Shown: positions 9,733-17,550 of the stretch, in pieces | Numbering within the stretch: position 1 is the first letter of the stretch | Layout of the letters: every line of letters begins with the position of its first letter | Assembly (NCBI GenBank): GCA_934130975.1 | Contig: CAKOYU010000002.1 | Coordinates: forward strand, 124,001-188,000 | DNA from: an uncultured Clostridia bacterium | GTDB taxonomy: Bacteria > Bacillota > Clostridia > TANB77 > CAG-508 | Direction of reading: 5' to 3' | DNA: 64,000 bases | The notes under the pieces: generated by a model | Seen by the model: the letters and a program-made list of their open reading frames with translations, nothing else | The model's database searches: none | Told to the model about the DNA's origin: nothing | Position numbers and translations under genes: made by a program

Positions 9733-10879
9733 AAGAGTAATATTTGCTATAATAATAGTAGCATTAATTTTAGTACTAGGAGTAGTTATAAAAACAGGAA
9801 AGTTGAAAAAATTAGAAGGATATATGTATTCTTTTGCTGCTGAAATTACAGATTCTGCGACAGATAGTAATGCAACAAGTAGCAATGCGCAAGGATGTAC
9901 TACAAATAGTGACGCAACAAGTAGTAACGCACAAGGATGTGCTACAAGCAGTAATGCGACAAGTAGTAATGCACAGGGATGTGCCACAAGTAGCGATGCA
10001 ACAAGTAGTGATGCTAAGAATGATAATACTCAAGTGACAGAAACAATAAAGGTAACAAATACACAGACTGAAACTAAACAAGAAACTAGTACACCACAAC
10101 CAAAAAAAGAACCAGAAGAAGTAAAAACAGAAATAAATAAAACAGCTGAAACAGATTTAACTTATAATAATTCAGAGATAACACCAGAAATTTTAGAAAA
10201 AATCTCTAATAATACAGAACTACAAAATATAACAATTAATTTAGACGAGAATGTTAATATAAGTAGAGAGGTATTTAAAGCTATCAAAGAAAAGAATATA
10301 AAATTAACTATAAATACTGGTGAGAATCAAATAATATTTGACGGCAATAATATAGAAATAACAAAAGATATAAATGCTGAAATTTCATATAATTTAGTAA
10401 ATAAAGATTTATTATTAAAAGAAATTGTACAAGAAGGTGTTGTAATTAACTTTGCTAACAATGGCGAATTACCAGGTACAGCGTTAATTAGAATAAAAGC
10501 AACAGAAGAATTAAAACAAGCACTAGATATGGATACAATACTTGTATATTATTATAATGAAGAAACAAAAGAATTAACACAAATGACAGATGATGCTATA
10601 TATAATGAAGATGGATACATAGAATTTTCAATAAACCACAATTCAAAGTATTTGTTAGTAAATAAACTCATAGAAGAAAAGGAATATTCAGTAACAACTA
10701 CAAATGGAGACGTTAAAGAAAAAGATAAAGTTTCATTCTTAGAAAGTCATAAAATGTATGTTATCATCATTGGAGTTTCTATATTAGCTATAATTGTTGT
10801 TGTTGTAATTTTAATTGTAGATAAGAAAGTTAAAAATAAAAAAGATGATAAAAACAACAAGGATGAAAAAATAGATTAG
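9716..10879 (+). CDS. Membrane-anchored surface protein with Cys-bearing 14-aa repeats
   Basis: I do not recognise the whole protein (387 aa). The ATG at 9716 is preferred over an upstream in-frame ATG because AAAGGGG lies at 9701-9707. Residues 8-28 are a membrane segment or uncleaved signal. Residues ~52-101 hold three to four Ser/Thr/Asn-rich 14-residue repeats, each with ATSSNAQGC or a close variant. Then comes a Thr/Lys/Glu-rich linker, a folded region of about 200 residues with beta-rich spacing, and a C-terminal membrane helix (YVIIIGVSILAIIVVVVIL) followed by a lysine-rich tail. The layout is that of an exported protein anchored at both ends. It overlaps the ligase gene by 17 bases and ends the operon. 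Confidence 0.65.
   Translation: MKEKFKRVIFAIIIVALILVLGVVIKTGKLKKLEGYMYSFAAEITDSATDSNATSSNAQGCTTNSDATSSNAQGCATSSNATSSNAQGCATSSDATSSDAKNDNTQVTETIKVTNTQTETKQETSTPQPKKEPEEVKTEINKTAETDLTYNNSEITPEILEKISNNTELQNITINLDENVNISREVFKAIKEKNIKLTINTGENQIIFDGNNIEITKDINAEISYNLVNKDLLLKEIVQEGVVINFANNGELPGTALIRIKATEELKQALDMDTILVYYYNEETKELTQMTDDAIYNEDGYIEFSINHNSKYLLVNKLIEEKEYSVTTTNGDVKEKDKVSFLESHKMYVIIIGVSILAIIVVVVILIVDKKVKNKKDDKNNKDEKID
9869..10018 (+). repeat. In-gene 42-bp tandem repeats
   Basis: Three and a half copies of a 42-base unit encode the 14-residue Ser/Asn repeats of the 9716 protein. Each unit contains a variant of AGTAGTAATGCACAAGGATG. The copies differ mostly at third codon positions, which suggests selection on the peptide rather than a very recent duplication. 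Confidence 0.75.
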
Positions 10880-10887
10880 AAAAAACG

Positions 10888-10915
10888 GAGGCTTCTTAAA
10901 AGCCTCTATTGTTTT
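10888..10915 (+). terminator. Terminator of the vanW operon
   Basis: GAGGCTT (10888-10894) pairs with AAGCCTC (10900-10906) over a CTTAA loop, followed by TATTGTTTT. Confidence 0.85.
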
Positions 10916-10927
10916 AAGGAGTAATAA

Positions 10928-11716
10928 ATGAAAAAGGGATTGTCTTCAAATTGTTTAAAAATAATTGCAATTGTTATAATGATAATTGATCATATAGGAG
11001 GATATTTATATCCAAAAATTGACCATAATACTTATTATGTTTTAAGAAGTATAGGAAGGATTTCAATGCCTATATTTGCATATTTAATAGTTCAAGGGTT
11101 CTTTTATACTAGAAACTTAAAGAAATATATTTTTAGAATTTTTGTTTTAGCAACAATCACACAAATAGGGTTATTAGTATTAGGAATTATTAATCAAGAA
11201 TATTATCCTAATTATGTAACAGGTGTTAATAATTATTTAGGAGTAGTGTACTCATATTTTCTTTCTTTAATTTTATTGGGAATAGTAGATAAAAAGATAA
11301 TTATTAAAAAATTAAATGAAAAGCAAAATTTATTTGTAAGAATAAATATGTTTCTAGTAATATTATTGATGTATCTAAAACTTCAAATAGAGTTTGATAT
11401 GGTTGTACCTTTTTTGGTTTTAGAATTTTATGGAATAGAAAAGTTATTCGAAAAAGATGATCAGTTAATTCTAAAACAAAAAATAGACATTGAGAAAAGA
11501 ATTTTATATTTGTTTTTAATATTAATTTGTTTAACAATATCAACATTGTTAATTGGATATAGTTCTGGATGTAAGTATATGATGATTGCTTCTGTTATAT
11601 TGATTGCTTTATATAATGGAAATAGTGGAAAGAAAAATAAGTTAATACAGTGGTTGTTCTATCTAACTTTTCCGTTACAACATGTGGTTTTATATTTATT
11701 GGCGATGGTTATATAA
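10928..11716 (+). CDS. TraX-family membrane protein
   Basis: The 262-residue protein begins with the family signature LKIIAIVIMIIDHIGGYLYP, carrying the conserved Asp-His, and continues with RSIGRISMPIFAYLIVQGF. Seven to eight hydrophobic segments follow, and it ends in WLFYLTFPLQHVVLYLL, again typical. TraX of the F plasmid acetylates pilin; chromosomal relatives in Firmicutes are poorly characterised membrane acyltransferase-like proteins. The RBS is AAGGAG at 10916-10921. The gene stands between two terminated operons. No pilus genes are nearby, so a conjugative role is not supported. Confidence 0.82.
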   Translation: MKKGLSSNCLKIIAIVIMIIDHIGGYLYPKIDHNTYYVLRSIGRISMPIFAYLIVQGFFYTRNLKKYIFRIFVLATITQIGLLVLGIINQEYYPNYVTGVNNYLGVVYSYFLSLILLGIVDKKIIIKKLNEKQNLFVRINMFLVILLMYLKLQIEFDMVVPFLVLEFYGIEKLFEKDDQLILKQKIDIEKRILYLFLILICLTISTLLIGYSSGCKYMMIASVILIALYNGNSGKKNKLIQWLFYLTFPLQHVVLYLLAMVI

Positions 11717-11745
11717 AATAGAAAATAAAAAAATATTGCCAATAG

Positions 11746-11805
11746 CAACAAATAGTAGAAATAACAAGATTGAGTGAAGAGGAAATCGAAACATTAGAAA
11801 AATAA
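11746..11805 (+). pseudogene. Possible C-terminal gene remnant
   Basis: A short open stretch ending at a TAA (11803-11805) reads EITRLSEEEIETLEK, with no start codon and a stop just upstream. The sequence resembles the extreme C-termini of Rpn/PD-(D/E)XK transposase-like proteins. It could be the tail left after deletion of such a gene, but it is too short to be sure. Confidence 0.2.
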
Positions 11806-11826
11806 ATAAAAAATTCTTTAAAACCC

Positions 11827-11855
11827 TTGATTTTATGGCAAAAATTGGGTATAAT
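11827..11855 (+). promoter_or_regulatory. Promoter of the rimP-nusA-infB operon
   Basis: TTGATT (11827-11832) and TATAAT (11850-11855) are 17 bases apart, 88 bases upstream of the rimP start. Transcription would begin about 17 bases before a perfect hairpin in the leader. Confidence 0.7.
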
Positions 11856-11878
11856 ATAAAAGAACATAAAAAAACGCA

Positions 11879-11905
11879 GAAGAGTAGGAACAAATCCTAC
11901 TCTTC
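11879..11905 (+). promoter_or_regulatory. Perfect leader hairpin upstream of rimP
   Basis: GAAGAGTAGGA (11879-11889) and TCCTACTCTTC (11895-11905) form an 11-bp stem with a 5-base loop, between promoter and rimP. No T-tract follows (AATCGTG), so it is not a terminator. It may be a NusA-linked feedback site or an RNA stability element. Confidence 0.45.
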
Positions 11906-11942
11906 AATCGTGAAGAGGATAATAAAAGAAAGAGGAGGCTAT

Positions 11943-12389
11943 ATGGCAAAAATAGAAGAAAGAGTAGAAGAACTACTAAAAGACAAGATAGAAAATATAG
12001 GATACAGCCTATACGATGTAGAATATGCAAAAGAAGGACAGAACTATTATTTAAGAATATTCATAGATAGTCCAAAAGGAATTGATTTGAATGACTGCGA
12101 AAAAGTAAGCAATGAAATAAATGAATTATTAGATCAAGCAGACTACATAAAAGAACAATATTTCTTAGAAGTATCATCACCAGGAGTTGAAAGAATATTA
12201 AGAAAAGACAGCCATTTAGCAGAAAATATAGGAAAACAAGTAGAAGCAAAACTATACAAGAAAGATGAAAACGGAAATAAGAATTATATAGGTGAGCTAA
12301 AGGCATTTGATAATGATACAATTACAATTGATGAATTCAAGTTTGATAGAAAAAACATAGCTCAATTAAAAACTGTATTCGATTGGTAA
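11943..12389 (+). CDS. rimP: Ribosome maturation factor RimP
   Basis: RimP assists 30S subunit assembly. The 148-residue length from the ATG at 11943 is standard; a longer reading from 11835 would run through the promoter and leader hairpin and is rejected. GGAGG sits at 11934-11938. The family segments are visible: LYDVEYAKEGQNYYLRIFID, then the FLEVSSPGVERIL motif and a C-terminal SH3-like part with YIGELKAFDNDTITI. It is the first gene of the rimP-nusA-ylxR-infB-rbfA-nrnA-truB cluster. A 193-base palindromic element separates it from nusA. Confidence 0.95.
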   Translation: MAKIEERVEELLKDKIENIGYSLYDVEYAKEGQNYYLRIFIDSPKGIDLNDCEKVSNEINELLDQADYIKEQYFLEVSSPGVERILRKDSHLAENIGKQVEAKLYKKDENGNKNYIGELKAFDNDTITIDEFKFDRKNIAQLKTVFDW

Positions 12390-12409
12390 AATTGAATTTT
12401 AATATGAAT

Positions 12410-12602
12410 TTATGAGATAGTTTTAAATATAAGTTTTGCGTTGCATTTCTCGGCTTACTACAAACCTTAAGAAATTCTAATTTATTTTATGGCACCCTTC
12501 CACTATCGCGAACTCTTTCCATAAAATTGCATAGAATTTCTAGCGGTTTTCCGTGCACATTCGAAACTTCACTTAAAACTTATATTTAAGACTATTTCAT
12601 AA
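12410..12602 (+). repeat. Nested palindromic element between rimP and nusA
   Basis: The outer arms are 28 bases long (12410-12437 and 12575-12602) and match at 26 positions as inverted repeats. A second inverted pair lies inside: AGAAATTCTA (12470-12479) with TAGAATTTCT (12532-12541), and TTTTATGG (12485-12492) with CCATAAAA (12519-12526). The innermost loop is GC-richer than the surroundings (CACCCTTCCACTATCGCGAA). No ORF with a start signal lies inside. It resembles a MITE or a large structured RNA. It differs in sequence from the core elements at 25.7, 34.6 and 61.4 kb. Confidence 0.7.
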
Positions 12603-12650
12603 AAAGCAAATTTAAAAATTAAATTTTTGTAATAGAAAGGGAGTATAAAA

Positions 12651-13784
12651 ATGAAAGCAATAGATAATAAAGAATTAATATTAGCTTTAGAAGAATTAGA
12701 AAAAGAAAAAGGAATAAAAAAAGAAGAACTATTAGAATCAATAAGAACAGCATTAATAACAGCATATAAAAGAAATTTTGATGCATTAGAAAATGTAGAC
12801 GTGAAAATAGATGAACAAACAGGAGAAACACATGTATACTCAATAAAAGAAGTCATGGAAAGAGCAAATGACGACGCATTAGAAATCAGTTTAGAAGAAG
12901 CAAGAAAAATCAACAATCAACTAAACTTAGGAGATAATGTAGCAGTAGAGATAGTACCAAGAGACTTCGGAAGAATTGCGGCACAAACAGCAAAACAAGT
13001 AATAATTCAAAAATTAAGAGAAACAGAAAGAAACATGGTATTTAATGAATACAATGAAAGAAAAGGAGAAATAGTTTCTGGACTAATTCAGAAAGCAGAT
13101 AAACACATAGTAGTAATGGATTTAGGAAAACTAGAAGGAATAATGTTAGCAAAAGACCAAATTCCAACAGAAAGATATCATGTAAATGACAAAATAAAAG
13201 GATATGTAGTAGATGTAGAAAGAGGAGAAAAAGGAGTACCACAAGCAATTATCTCAAGAACACATCCAGACTTTGTAAGAAAATTATTAGAATTCGAAAT
13301 ACCAGAAATATATGAAGGACTAATCGAAATAAAAAGTGTATCAAGAGATCCAGGACTAAGAAGTAAAGTTGCAGTATATTCACCAGACGAAAACATAGAT
13401 CCAGTAGGTTCATGTGTAGGTCAAAAAGGAATACGTATTCAAAATGTAATAAATGAATTACATGGAGAAAAAATAGATGTAATCGAATGGAATGCAGACC
13501 CAAGTATATTTATATCATCAGCATTATTACCTGCACAAATAATGGCAGTAGATATAAAAGAAGAAGAAAAATTTGCACAAGTAATAGTTCCAGATGATCA
13601 ACTATCATTAGCAATAGGAAAAGCTGGTCAAAATGCTAGATTAGCAGCAAAATTAACAGGATGGAAAATAGATATAAAATCAGAAACACAATTTAGAGAA
13701 ATGTTAGCTAAAAAAGCAGAAGAAGCAGAAAAGGTAGAAGATACAGAAAACAATGAAGAACAAGAAGAAAAAGTTGAAGAATAA
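12651..13784 (+). CDS. nusA: Transcription termination/antitermination factor NusA
   Basis: NusA binds RNA polymerase and modulates pausing, termination and antitermination. The 377-residue form with an N-terminal polymerase-binding domain, an S1 domain (near 135-200) and two KH domains is normal for Firmicutes, which lack the C-terminal acidic repeats of E. coli NusA. Visible landmarks are RDFGRIAAQTAKQVIIQKLR, SRTHPDFVRKLLEFEIPEI, and VGQKGIRIQNVI and AIGKAGQNARLAAKLTGW of the KH domains. The C-terminus is acidic. RBS is AAAGGGAG. Spacing to ylxR is 45 bases. Confidence 0.97.
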   Translation: MKAIDNKELILALEELEKEKGIKKEELLESIRTALITAYKRNFDALENVDVKIDEQTGETHVYSIKEVMERANDDALEISLEEARKINNQLNLGDNVAVEIVPRDFGRIAAQTAKQVIIQKLRETERNMVFNEYNERKGEIVSGLIQKADKHIVVMDLGKLEGIMLAKDQIPTERYHVNDKIKGYVVDVERGEKGVPQAIISRTHPDFVRKLLEFEIPEIYEGLIEIKSVSRDPGLRSKVAVYSPDENIDPVGSCVGQKGIRIQNVINELHGEKIDVIEWNADPSIFISSALLPAQIMAVDIKEEEKFAQVIVPDDQLSLAIGKAGQNARLAAKLTGWKIDIKSETQFREMLAKKAEEAEKVEDTENNEEQEEKVEE

Positions 13785-13829
13785 GGCTCATTAAAAGTGT
13801 GACTTAGTAATTTTGAGGGAGGAATATAA

Positions 13830-14111
13830 TTGAAAAATATACCACAAAGAACATGCACAGTGTGTAGAGCACAAAAAAATAAAAACGAATTATTAAGAAT
13901 AGTAAAAAATAAAGAGAATATCATTAAAGTAGATGAAAAAGGAAAAGAGCCAGGACGTGGAGCTTATATTTGTTTAAATATGGAATGCTTCGAAAAAGCT
14001 AAAAAAACTAAAAAACTTGAAAAAGCATTAGATATAAAAATAAATGATGAGATATATGACGAAATCGAAAATATAATAGAAAGCAAAGTAGGGGGTGATG
14101 TTATTGGGTAA
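13830..14111 (+). CDS. rnpM: YlxR/RnpM family RNA-binding protein
   Basis: This 93-residue protein belongs to the YlxR (DUF448) family, reported to bind RNase P RNA and modulate its activity. The family core is visible as RTCTVCRAQKNKNELLRIVK, then GKEPGRGAYICLNMECFEKA. The start is TTG at 13830, placed 7 bases after a strong GAGGGAGGA site; no ATG alternative exists. It overlaps the infB region at its 3' end. The ylxQ (L7Ae-like) gene often found between ylxR and infB is absent. Confidence 0.9.
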   Translation: MKNIPQRTCTVCRAQKNKNELLRIVKNKENIIKVDEKGKEPGRGAYICLNMECFEKAKKTKKLEKALDIKINDEIYDEIENIIESKVGGDVIG

Positions 14112-17088
14112 GATAAAATTATATGACATAGCGAAAGAATTAAACTTAACCAGTAAAGAAGTATTAGAGATAGCTAAAAATTTAAACTTAGATGTAAAAA
14201 GTCATTTAAGTGCTGTAGATGAGGCTGATGCACAAAAAATTAAAAATAGTGCAAAGAACTTTAAAAGTAAGCCAGAGCCTAAAAAGCAAGCGAATGAAAA
14301 GGCAAAATCAGCTAATGATTCACCAGTTATAATAAGAAGAGAAGTTATAATAAATGATGAATCAAGCAAGCCAAAAGAAGATAATAAAAAAGAAGAGAAG
14401 AAAAGCAATAATGTAGGGTTTGTGGAAAGAAAGAAAAAAGATTACAATATTGTTTACAGAAATAAACCAACTAAACCAATGACAGTAGACGAATTATTTG
14501 GAATAAAAAAAGAAGTTAAAAAAGAGGAGAATGTTGTGGCGCCAAAAGTAGAAACTCAAAAACCAGAGCCTCAAAAAGTAGAAAATACAAAAATTGAAGC
14601 TCAAAAAGTTGAAGAAAAGGTAGAAGTAAAAGAAAATAAAATGGATGTTGAAGTAAAAAAAGTAAATGAACAAAAAGTAATGCCAGAAAAGAATTATAAT
14701 CAAAATAATAGACAAAATAGAGATAATAGAGAATTTAGACCAAACAATAATAGAGATAATCAAAACAATAATGGTTTCAGAAGAAATAATAATAACAGAT
14801 TTAATAATGATAGAAATCAACAACAAGGAAATCGTAATTTTGATAGAAATTATTCAAACAATGGCAATAATAATGGAAATAGACCAAGATTTGATAGAAA
14901 TAATAGACCTAATAATAATAACAATAATGGTGGAAGATTTGACAACAGAAATAGACAAGGTGGAAATCCAAGATTTAATAATGGAAATAGACCATTAGAT
15001 GAAAAGAGAATTGAAAAAAATATCAAAGATATAATGGCTGTTGAAAGTATAGAAAAAGAGCCAGCAAGAGAATATAACAAATCAATTGATAAGCAAAAAC
15101 AAAACACTAGATTTGATGATAACAGAAAGAAAAATAAAACAAGAAGAAATAATCAAAATGGTGAAATAAATGAACACAAACTAAAAGGATTAAAGAGAAC
15201 AGATAGCTTGTCAAATATGTTTAATGACCAAGAAGGTGGAATGCTAGATTATTATGATTTAACAACACAAAGAGGTAAAAAAGGTAAAAAGAAAATAAAC
15301 AAAAATGATGAAAATCGTAATAAACAAAAAATCTTCAAATTAGAAGAAATTACAATTCCAGAAACAATCACAGTAAAAGACTTTGCTGCAGAATTAAAGA
15401 AAACAACAGCAGAAGTTATTAAAAAATTACTTGGTTATGGTGTAATGGCAACAATCAACAATGATATTGATTTTGATACTGCATCTTTAATAGCTGACGA
15501 ATTTGGAGTAAAAGTTAACAAAAAGGAAACAGTAACAGAAGAAGATATCCTATTTGATGATTCAGAAGATAGAGAAGAAGATTTAATGCCACGTCCACCA
15601 GTAATAGTAGTAATGGGACACGTAGATCATGGAAAAACTTCTTTATTAGACGCCGTTAAGAAAACAAATGTAATCGAAGGTGAAGCTGGAGGAATTACAC
15701 AACATATAGGTGCATACAAAGTAAAAGTAAATGACAGAGAAATTACATTTTTAGATACACCAGGACACGAGGCATTTACAGCAATGAGAGCGAGAGGTGC
15801 TCAAATAACTGATATAGCAATACTTGTAGTTGCAGCAAATGATGGTGTAATGCCACAAACAGTAGAAGCTATAAACCATGCAAAATCAGCAGGAATTCCA
15901 ATAATTGTTGCAATAAACAAAATGGATTTACCAGATGCTAATATAGATAAAGTAAAACAAGAATTAATGGCTTATGAATTAGTACCAGAAGAATGGGGAG
16001 GAGATACAATATTTGTACCAATCTCTGCTAAACAACATCAAAATATAGATCAATTATTAGAAATGGTATTATTAGAAGCTGATATGCTAGAATTAAAAGC
16101 AAATCCAAATAAACAAGCAAAAGGTGTAGTAATAGAAGCAAGACTAGACAAAAATAGAGGAGCAATTGCATCAATGCTTGTACAAAGGGGAACACTTGAT
16201 GTTGGAGATACAATAGTTGTAGGTTCATCAATTGGTAGAATTAGAAGTATGACAGATGAGAAAGGTAAAAAAGTAAAAAAAGCCGGACCATCAACACCAG
16301 TAGAAATAATGGGATTAACAGAAGTGCCACAAGCTGGAGATATCTTCTATGAAGTAAAAGATGAAAAAACAGCTAAACATTTAATAGAAAAGAGAAAACG
16401 TCAAGAAAGAGAAAATACAATAAATGCAATGAACAAAGTAACATTAGACAATTTATTCAGCCAAATGGAAGCTGGAGACTTGAAAGTGCTTAACTTAATA
16501 GTAAAAGCAGATGTTCAAGGTTCTGTAGAAGCAATCAAACAATCAATGGAAAAATTGTCAAATGAAGAAGTAAGAGTAAAAGTTATTCATGCTGCAGCAG
16601 GGGCTGTTACAGAATCAGATGTAACACTTGCAAAAGTATCAAATGCAATAATCATAGCATTTAATGTTAGACCAATGCCAACAGCAAAAGACATGGCAGA
16701 AAAAGAAGAAGTACAAATAAAACAATATTCTGTAATATATCAAGCAATAGATGATGTAGAATCTGCAATGAAAGGTATGTTAGCACCAAAATATGAAGAA
16801 CACATAATAGGAAATGCAGAAGTTAGACAAACATTTAAAATATCAAATGTTGGTACAATTGCTGGTGCATATGTATTAGATGGAAAACTAGAAAGAAATG
16901 CAGGAGTAAGAGTATTACGTGACAATGTAGTTATACATGATGGTAAACTAGCATCATTAAAGAGATTTAAAGATGATGCTAAAGAGGTATCAAAAGGATA
17001 TGAATGTGGTATCCAAATTGAAAAATACAATGATATCAAAGAAGGAGATATTATTGAAGCATATATTATGGAAGAAATTAAGAGATAG
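14104..17088 (+). CDS. infB: Translation initiation factor IF-2
   Basis: IF-2 is the GTPase that brings initiator tRNA to the ribosome. I chose the TTG at 14104 because it gives the family N-terminus GKIKLYDIAKELNLTSKEVL and lies 8 bases after the AGGGGGTGAT ribosome site; GTG 14095 and ATG 14098 are alternatives that sit too close to it. Residues ~200-300 form an Asn/Arg/Gly-rich linker. The IF-2 N2 domain and the G domain follow: GHVDHGKTSL near residue 505, DTPGHEAFTAMRARG, NKMD and SAK. Domains II, III and IV complete the protein. It overlaps ylxR by a few bases. Its length of about 994 residues is long because of the linker. Confidence 0.95.
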   Translation: MGKIKLYDIAKELNLTSKEVLEIAKNLNLDVKSHLSAVDEADAQKIKNSAKNFKSKPEPKKQANEKAKSANDSPVIIRREVIINDESSKPKEDNKKEEKKSNNVGFVERKKKDYNIVYRNKPTKPMTVDELFGIKKEVKKEENVVAPKVETQKPEPQKVENTKIEAQKVEEKVEVKENKMDVEVKKVNEQKVMPEKNYNQNNRQNRDNREFRPNNNRDNQNNNGFRRNNNNRFNNDRNQQQGNRNFDRNYSNNGNNNGNRPRFDRNNRPNNNNNNGGRFDNRNRQGGNPRFNNGNRPLDEKRIEKNIKDIMAVESIEKEPAREYNKSIDKQKQNTRFDDNRKKNKTRRNNQNGEINEHKLKGLKRTDSLSNMFNDQEGGMLDYYDLTTQRGKKGKKKINKNDENRNKQKIFKLEEITIPETITVKDFAAELKKTTAEVIKKLLGYGVMATINNDIDFDTASLIADEFGVKVNKKETVTEEDILFDDSEDREEDLMPRPPVIVVMGHVDHGKTSLLDAVKKTNVIEGEAGGITQHIGAYKVKVNDREITFLDTPGHEAFTAMRARGAQITDIAILVVAANDGVMPQTVEAINHAKSAGIPIIVAINKMDLPDANIDKVKQELMAYELVPEEWGGDTIFVPISAKQHQNIDQLLEMVLLEADMLELKANPNKQAKGVVIEARLDKNRGAIASMLVQRGTLDVGDTIVVGSSIGRIRSMTDEKGKKVKKAGPSTPVEIMGLTEVPQAGDIFYEVKDEKTAKHLIEKRKRQERENTINAMNKVTLDNLFSQMEAGDLKVLNLIVKADVQGSVEAIKQSMEKLSNEEVRVKVIHAAAGAVTESDVTLAKVSNAIIIAFNVRPMPTAKDMAEKEEVQIKQYSVIYQAIDDVESAMKGMLAPKYEEHIIGNAEVRQTFKISNVGTIAGAYVLDGKLERNAGVRVLRDNVVIHDGKLASLKRFKDDAKEVSKGYECGIQIEKYNDIKEGDIIEAYIMEEIKR

Positions 17089-17090
17089 GT

Positions 17091-17152
17091 GCACAAAACA
17101 GAACCGGTCCCAAATGCGCAGTAAGCAAAACAGAACCGGTCCCAAATGTGCA
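17091..17152 (+). repeat. Paired ACCGGT repeat, copy 1
   Basis: Two tandem units of about 32-34 bases each contain CAAAACAGAACCGGTCCCAA followed by ATG and C/TGC. They are separated by AGTAA. The pair sits between the infB stop and the rbfA ribosome site. Its outer ends, TGCACA and TGTGCA, form an inverted pair. The same paired arrangement occurs at four other places in the window. Confidence 0.9.
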
Positions 17153-17175
17153 AAACATTCAGAAAGGGGTTAAAA

Positions 17176-17550
17176 ATGCCTAAAAACAATAACCGTCAAG
17201 GAAGAATTGACGAAGAATTTAGAAAAGAACTTAGTCAAATAATTAGTTATGATTTAAAAGAACCTAGTGTAACAGGAATGATTAGTGTTACTAAAGTTAA
17301 AGTTACACCAGACTTAAAATATGCAAAAGTATCTGTCAGCATTTTGAACTCAAAAAATGTGAAAGAAACTTTAGCAGGATTAAAAAAATCTTCTGGATAT
17401 TTACGTTCAGAATTAGCTAAAAGAATTAATTTAAGAAATACTCCAGAGTTAGTGTTTGAATTAGATGAATCTTTAGAGTATGGAGCTAGAATAGATAGCA
17501 TATTAAATGATATAATGAAAAACAAAGATAACGGAGGAAATAATAAATAA
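17176..17550 (+). CDS. rbfA: Ribosome-binding factor A
   Basis: RbfA is a KH-like protein needed for 16S rRNA 5'-end maturation and cold adaptation. The ATG at 17176 follows AAAGGGG at 17163-17169. An upstream in-frame ATG at 17146 lies inside the repeat and is rejected. The 124-residue product shows VRQ/RQGRIDEEFRKELSQII, the VTGMISVTKVKVTPDLKYAK segment and RTTPELVFE-like NTPELVFELDESLEYGARI at the end. Its stop overlaps the nrnA start (TAATGA). Confidence 0.95.
   Translation: MPKNNNRQGRIDEEFRKELSQIISYDLKEPSVTGMISVTKVKVTPDLKYAKVSVSILNSKNVKETLAGLKKSSGYLRSELAKRINLRNTPELVFELDESLEYGARIDSILNDIMKNKDNGGNNK

Noticed and set aside
11835..11942. N-terminal extension of RimP from an ATG at 11835
   Set aside because: It would include the promoter -10 and leader hairpin; the ATG at 11943 has the ribosome site and family length.
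14690..14990. Asn-rich stretch in infB as an inserted element
   Set aside because: It is in frame and corresponds to the variable linker between the IF-2 N-terminal domain and the G domain, often low complexity.
17091..17152. Paired ACCGGT repeats as CRISPR repeats
   Set aside because: Only two units per site, scattered at five loci, with the same short linker each time and no cas genes.
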